NCBI GenBank assembly: GCA_036971475.1
Contig: JBAIZL010000003.1
Location: 84,166,542 to 84,230,541 of the forward strand
Length of the DNA: 64,000 bases
Direction of reading: 5' to 3'
Origin: Prosapia bicincta
Lineage: Eukaryota; Arthropoda; Insecta; Hemiptera; Cercopidae
Shown here: positions 59,229-64,000 of the stretch, piece by piece
Layout of the letters: each line of letters begins with the position of its first letter
Position numbering within the stretch: position 1 is the stretch's first letter
Notes under the pieces: generated by a model
What the model was told of the DNA's origin: nothing
Seen by the model: only the letters and a program-made list of their open reading frames with translations
The model's database searches: none
Made by a program: the position numbers and the translations under genes

Positions 59229-59961
59229 TTAGTGAAATGGATTCACCTGGCTCGCACTGCCGTCATTGACAATTTGTTGGCCTGGAATGTTGGACGTTCC
59301 AGGCAAAGCGTCATTAGAATCCATCACCACTATTGTAGTGGTGGAATCTGAGGAATTTTTTGACTCAGAAGGGGAGTTAGAAATGGTCCTCTTTTGAGTC
59401 GCTTGTAATTTTGCACCCACTTTCAAAGGTGCAGTTTTGTTGTTATTTTTATTATTATTACTCATAGTTGGAGTAGGTTTTACACTTGTCTCTAATAGTG
59501 TCTTGCTTCTTCTAACTTTCCCGGAGGTATCTGGCAAATAGAGATTTCTTCTCACATTCAACATTATTATTTAAGTTGGAAACAGAATTTTTCGTCACCA
59601 AAGCTAATAACTGGCTAACTTGCTCAGTGAGAACTTCAATTTTCTTGTTTAGCTCAACGCAGTTGGCACACGACTTCTCAGTGGTGATAGCTGAGGCATA
59701 AGATTTCGTTTCTAGTCTAGGTTGAGTTGACTTGAACTTCTTTTTCGCTTCGTGGAAAGATGTTTTGTCCTTTGCCATTATGCTGAGGATCGCTTTCTCC
59801 TCCTTGAACTTTGGGCAGTTAAAGGAGAGAGCAGGGTGATCACCAGCACAGTTTGGGCATTTTGGAGTACTTGTGCAAACCTTTTCTACATGGCCTTCAG
59901 ATGCGCACTGTCCGCATACCTCTGGCTTGGAGCAAGAAGAGCTGACGTGTCCATAACGTTG
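59229..59961 (-). pseudogene. LINE ORF1, C-terminal part
   Basis: After the insertion the frame resumes with RYGHVSSSCSK, completing the first CCHC knuckle. Two more knuckles follow: CGQCASEGHVEKVC and CPNCAGDHPALSFNC. Next come a basic segment (KTSFHEAKKKFKS), CANCVELNKKIEVLTEQVSQ (a likely coiled coil) and, after a frameshift near 59540, a Ser/Asn-rich tail. It acts as the RNA-binding Gag-like protein. Confidence 0.75.
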
Positions 59962-61976
59962 TGCAGCGGCCAGAATGTCCGATGCAGGGAATCTGGGTGA
60001 TTGTACGGAGTGCCGGAATCAAACCTAACCGGGTTGAATAATTGACTGGATTTATATATGAAAATTTTAAAACATTATAATAATGGTAATGTTAAAACTG
60101 GGGTAAATAATAGTGGAATGAAGAAGATTAGAAATAACTTTAGACTTGGAAAACATAGATTATGAGCAATAGGAGGAATTGTCGCTTCAATGTGGATGGC
60201 CTAAATTATGTAAACAAAAAAAGACGGTAATTGTGTAGTATAACAAACTAGGCCTAGATGCCGGCTATTAAAATAATTGTACTTAAAAATAATCAGGAAT
60301 AAAGAATGTAAATTAAGATGTGAGGAAAGTAAATTAGGCCTAGCTAGGGAAAATAGTATTTATGTAAAAGTAAAGATTAAATGTTAAAGTGTAATAGCCT
60401 AAGAAATTAGGTTATAATAGAAGAAGTCATATTTGATTTCGGAAAAATCCGCTTAGGGCATTGATTATAAATCTTGTCACTACGAAACGAAAGCGCTACA
60501 GTCGAACTTTGGATTAAGAATGTTAAAAAGTTAATTAAATTAAATGAGAAGAAATAAAGTCAAATATGTTATTAAATAAAAGGTAAAAATGCAAAGGACA
60601 CATCAGAATACAGAAACGCCTTTTATAAAAAGGAAAACTAATCTTAGTTCAGAATTTCCGAACAAACAAAGTCAATTGCCATGGCAACGGCTTTCTGATT
60701 GGTCAAAAGTTGAAAAATGGATACTGGGACGTGGGAAGTTTGAAATTGGAGGAGGAGGCCTCACAAAAGGCACGCTATCCAGAATCAGAATGCATTAGGC
60801 TCTCAAAGCGAGCAGACGTGTTTTTGTACCATGCAATCAGGACAAGAAAAAATGTGCTAAAAACAGAGTAAAAAGTGCTACGATGTGATCAGGGGAAGGA
60901 AGATATATATGAGCAAGGGCTCATATATACCCAGAACAAAATTTCGACCACCAAAATGCAAAATTAAAGAAAATAAGAAGATTAAACGAAATTATGGAGA
61001 GACGCCTACCTACCAAGACCCTTGAAGCTGTAACAGGACCGACAGATGACAACATTAATGAAGATAAAAAGATTTCTACAGTACAAGGTTATATAATCAA
61101 TTTAATTATTTTTTTTTAAATAACATTTTACTTCAAATTATATTAACTTAATTTCAAAATTAAATAAGATGGGAATAACCTAAGGGACTGATTAGTCAAC
61201 TCTCTTAGGTTACCCAAATTTAAGTAATAAAGATTCAAAATTGACTTTCCATTCCCATCGCTGTGGGAATGTATGGATTAAGTATAAAGATGTATATCTT
61301 ATATGGCTTTTTCTAAGTGAATTTCTAATGAATAACTTCCAAAGAAGTTAATTGTTCAAGGCCTAGCCTAAAGGCATTACATAGTAATATTAAGTGTTTG
61401 AAAAAGAATCAGATTTTAAAATATGTTAAATTTAACCCTACTAATCAAAATTATATACAAAATTAATTATGGTAACTTTGATAATTTAAATTATATGTAA
61501 AATTAATGATAATAAGAAAATTTAAAAACAGAAGGAGATAATAATGTTTAGTTAAATGGCAAGTTGTATGAAATTTTGAAAAAATAATTAGTCAAGAAAA
61601 TCCTGTGAAATTAAATAAAAACAATAATAATTAATTTGAACCTTGGAACAAATAAATAAAAATGTATATTTTCCAATTAGCTGTGTTTTCATTCTAGATA
61701 AGATAAGTTCACTAGGTATCCAGGTATAGTCTTTAAATCACAAGTGTCTCTCAAAGATTCCACTACCCGAAAAGGAGCTTGAACAGGGCTTATCGGAGGC
61801 TAATTGGTTTTATCAAAAATTCAGGGGTTGGTTCCTCTGAGAGGTGTATTCCTTGAGGCACAGGTCTATGAAATTAGGTTCGTAGTCAATGGATAAACCA
61901 TTACTTTCTTACTGACTTAGCAATTGAGGAAGAGAAATAAACAACGGCAAAGGTTATAAAAAGTGAGTCGGTAAGA
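59962..61976. mobile_element. 2.0-kb insertion in LINE ORF1, solo-LTR-like
   Basis: It splits the first zinc knuckle between CFKCQ and RYGH. The sequence GTTG is at both junctions (59958-59961 and 61977-61980), consistent with a 4-bp target duplication. It encodes no recognisable protein. An inverted CCAAT box (TGATTGGTCA near 60696) and a TATA-like CATATATAC near 60922 are promoter-like, and a palindrome TATATATGAGC/GCTCATATATA spans 60904-60929. The size and duplication suit a solo LTR, but the ends lack the usual TG...CA. Confidence 0.5.
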
Positions 61977-62594
61977 GTTGGCATTTAAAGCACCGTCGTG
62001 GATTGGGAACGTAGGGCCTAACAGGAAGCCGTTGATAGCCAGCATATAAATATTCCGGGATAGATGGTTTCCCGAATGTCAGAATTAATGATGTTGTTGG
62101 AACTCTCTGACCGTTTTCCATCCTCATAATTCGTGCGACTTCTGTTACACCTTCCGATTCCAGTTCAGATTTTATTTCGTCCTCACGGACATACAAAAGA
62201 TCTCTGCATGATATTACTCCCCTTGATGAGTTCAAGGTTTTGTGGGGGGCCACCGAAACCTTGACCTGATCAAAGAAGGAGGTCATTTTCAGCAGGTATT
62301 GTGACTGCTTGTTTCTAACAGCAGTGTTCCATTCCGTAACTTCCTTATGGAAGAGACAGGTTCTGCTGCACATCCAGTTATAGCCTTATTTATGAGAAAA
62401 GGCGATACCTTTGATAGATCCTTTCCTTCCTCTGCGCATGAAACAATTAAAAATTTAGGCGGCAGTTTGGGTGATGCTACATTTATTTCTTTCCTCGTCT
62501 CAATTACTGCACTAGGCATCTTCGAAGAAACCTCACGACGCCTCTTCACATTACTCTGGTTGGTTGGTTGGTTGGACTTTTGTTGGTTATCCAT
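61977..62594 (-). pseudogene. LINE ORF1, N-terminal part
   Basis: Starts MDNQQKSNQPTNQSNVKRRR (basic), then PKFLIVSCAEEGKDLSKVSP and, after a frameshift near 62340, KTLNSSRGVISCRDLL and ITEV-like GVTEVARIMRMENGQRVPTT, ending at RRCFKCQ. This is the esterase-free, RRM-like ORF1 layout with CCHC knuckles seen in I-type elements. Confidence 0.78.
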
Positions 62595-63082
62595 AAATTT
62601 GATTTAAACTAACCATCGTGTCAGGCGTTACAGGCGAGACTATAAGAACGGGTACACCCATGGATCACTTTCGATTATTTCCAACCCCCGGAACTCTGGG
62701 GCCCATAGTTTCCTCCTTAGCTCGACTGGATGGGCATCAGTCGAGAACTCGTAATACTGTGCACAGGCTCCGACACCTGTGCACCGCGGACACTCTCTGA
62801 CCAAGGACCGAAGTGGCTAGCGGACCAGCAACCACGCATACGTCTTCGGCAGAGCAAGCTCAGAGCAGCGTCCCAGACCAGAGTTAGTCAAGCTCTGGAC
62901 CTTTCAGCACTCCCAACGTGCAACGGCTCTGACCAGTCAAATTCCCTAAGTGAAGATGATAGTGTATGTGTAAATGTGCATGTGTGTGTGTGTGTGTGCT
63001 TTGTGAGTGGTGTAGTGTTAGGCTAGGGTACCGCGAGGGACGCCAAATCCCTCGTAGGTGTGTTCCGCACCCCCCTGCGGGA
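62595..63082 (-). other. LINE 5' untranslated region
   Basis: A GC-richer leader of about 490 bp with a (TG)n run at 62971-62998 on the plus strand. Internal promoter elements are expected in this class, but none can be assigned. Confidence 0.55.
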
Positions 63083-64000
63083 TCTCTTCTTGGAGAACAA
63101 GTATTAAGAGTGAGTGATAGGTTGTTTTCAGAACTGCTCAACATAGAAATTATATAATCTTCAAGTTGATTTGGACAAGAAAAGATTCCTCCAACAACTG
63201 GAAAGTTGTACTTGTGGTTTATTTATCCTTATTGTTTTAATATTTATGTTTAACCCTTTGCATCAAGGGGCTGTGGCTTGTCATTCCAAGGTATGTCTTG
63301 TACAATTTTCCTGTTCAGAATCAAAACTTATTGCCAACCACAATAGCGCTTAACAATTATTCTTAACTATTTGTAACCAGTTGGTTTTACCATAATTTTT
63401 TCCCCCCTTCTTACTTATGCTGTAATTTTGTATCATGATGAAGAAAAAAAAACATAAACAGCTAGATACATTTTTTAAAAAACCATATATAAAGTACATA
63501 TATAAAAAAAATCACAATCAAGAGTTATCTGAAATAATACAGAACTAGTTCCGATACCTGTGTAAGAGTGCAGCACTTCATGGGAAGGTAAGTTATCAGT
63601 TGTTCTACACGAAAGTAAAGTATAAATAAGTCATATCAGTTCTGTATGAGCTTCTACACGAGTAATATAGAAGGCTATGTTAGTCCAGTACGATTTGTAA
63701 TCAGGTTCATGGCTTACAGTAGATATAAAAATTTGTAAATCCTAGTAATAACATCCATCCAAAGGGCGATATGATTAACGGAGAATCAGTAAAACTGAGT
63801 TCAAGATATGGATCGATATATTCAGGGTAGGGACCATTAAATACGAGATCTGGATCAATAAACACTCTTAGTATTTACACAACTATACACTGGGGATATA
63901 CAATCCTGTGCATTCTGAAACGTGATTCCATTTGAACCACAATGTGTTCTCATATGGTTATTAGGATTGCTTAGTTGTGTTGTATAATACATGTTTGTAG
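63083..64000. repeat. 0.85-kb repeat, third copy (runs off the window)
   Basis: Homologous to 40993-41910. It continues to the very end of the window with GGATTGCTTAGTTGTGTTGT, the text that lies about 150 bp before the finger array at 42069 in the other unit. Another zinc-finger exon is therefore expected just beyond the right edge. Confidence 0.75.

Larger units (their letters stand above)
55338..63082 (-). mobile_element. I-type non-LTR retrotransposon, full length, with an insertion
   Basis: The 12-bp target duplication TCTCTTCTTGGA flanks it (55326-55337 and 63083-63094). A T-run on the plus strand next to the left duplication is the poly(A) tail of this minus-strand element. It has ORF1 (CCHC knuckles) and ORF2 with APE endonuclease, RT and RNase H, the I-clade layout. 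Without the 2.0-kb insertion it is about 5.7 kb. Frameshifts and one stop in ORF2 make it inactive. The 5' end appears complete because it abuts the duplication. Confidence 0.9.

Overview
This is a eukaryotic, AT-rich window, almost certainly from an arthropod and most likely an insect. The evidence is spliced exons with GT-AG borders, C2H2 zinc-finger exons of the 'CDFSA' type, and a dense mix of element families common in insects (BEL/Pao, Penelope-like, hAT, Helitron, I-type LINE, Tigger). A hemipteran would fit, but the sequence does not fix the species. I see no bacterial genes, CRISPR arrays, rRNA or tRNA genes.

Layout. (1) 0.9-18.5 kb: three small phase-compatible exons of one minus-strand gene (18226-18478, 12402-12459, 983-1052) encode an acidic N-terminal region; the rest of the gene lies left of the window. 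Its second intron holds a decayed GTF2IRD2-like hAT transposase pseudogene, split by an 8-kb BEL/Pao retrotransposon (3235-11188) with near-identical LTRs and a 5-bp target duplication. (2) 18.5-22.7 kb: non-coding, dominated by nested inverted repeats. (3) 22.8-28.3 kb: a second, decayed BEL/Pao family. An inverted LTR/pol piece lies inside a Penelope-like element and is followed by a deleted forward copy. (4) 28.4-38 kb: Penelope-like elements, their tandem hairpin units, a very large palindrome, and a 2.9-kb hAT element with its own 1.1-kb hAT-type passenger. (5) 38.2-43.6 kb: a duplicated zinc-finger unit with Tigger and finger remnants, tandem 0.85-kb repeats, and a seven-finger exon on the minus strand. 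(6) 43.7-49.7 kb: a complete Helitron with an intact, intron-containing Rep/helicase gene. (7) 49.7-52.8 kb: two 5'-truncated Penelope-like elements flanking a copied zinc-finger exon start. (8) 54-64 kb: another copy of the zinc-finger unit, split by a full-length I-type LINE (55338-63082), which itself carries a 2-kb insertion.

How it fits together. The only host-like genes are the minus-strand acidic-exon gene and the zinc-finger exon. They probably belong to one family: the last acidic exon ends in phase 1, and the zinc-finger exon starts in the matching phase. The rest is a layered record of insertions. Several insertions have target duplications that can be read exactly: BEL CACAT, hAT ACGATAAT, inner hAT GTCTATAG, LINE TCTCTTCTTGGA. 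The points most worth checking are the in-frame UGA-CUAG between BEL gag and pol, the Helitron HUH motif changed to NAH, the homogenised two-finger repeats, the 1.8-kb palindrome, and the inner hAT packed with CATTAG/CAACTG motifs.
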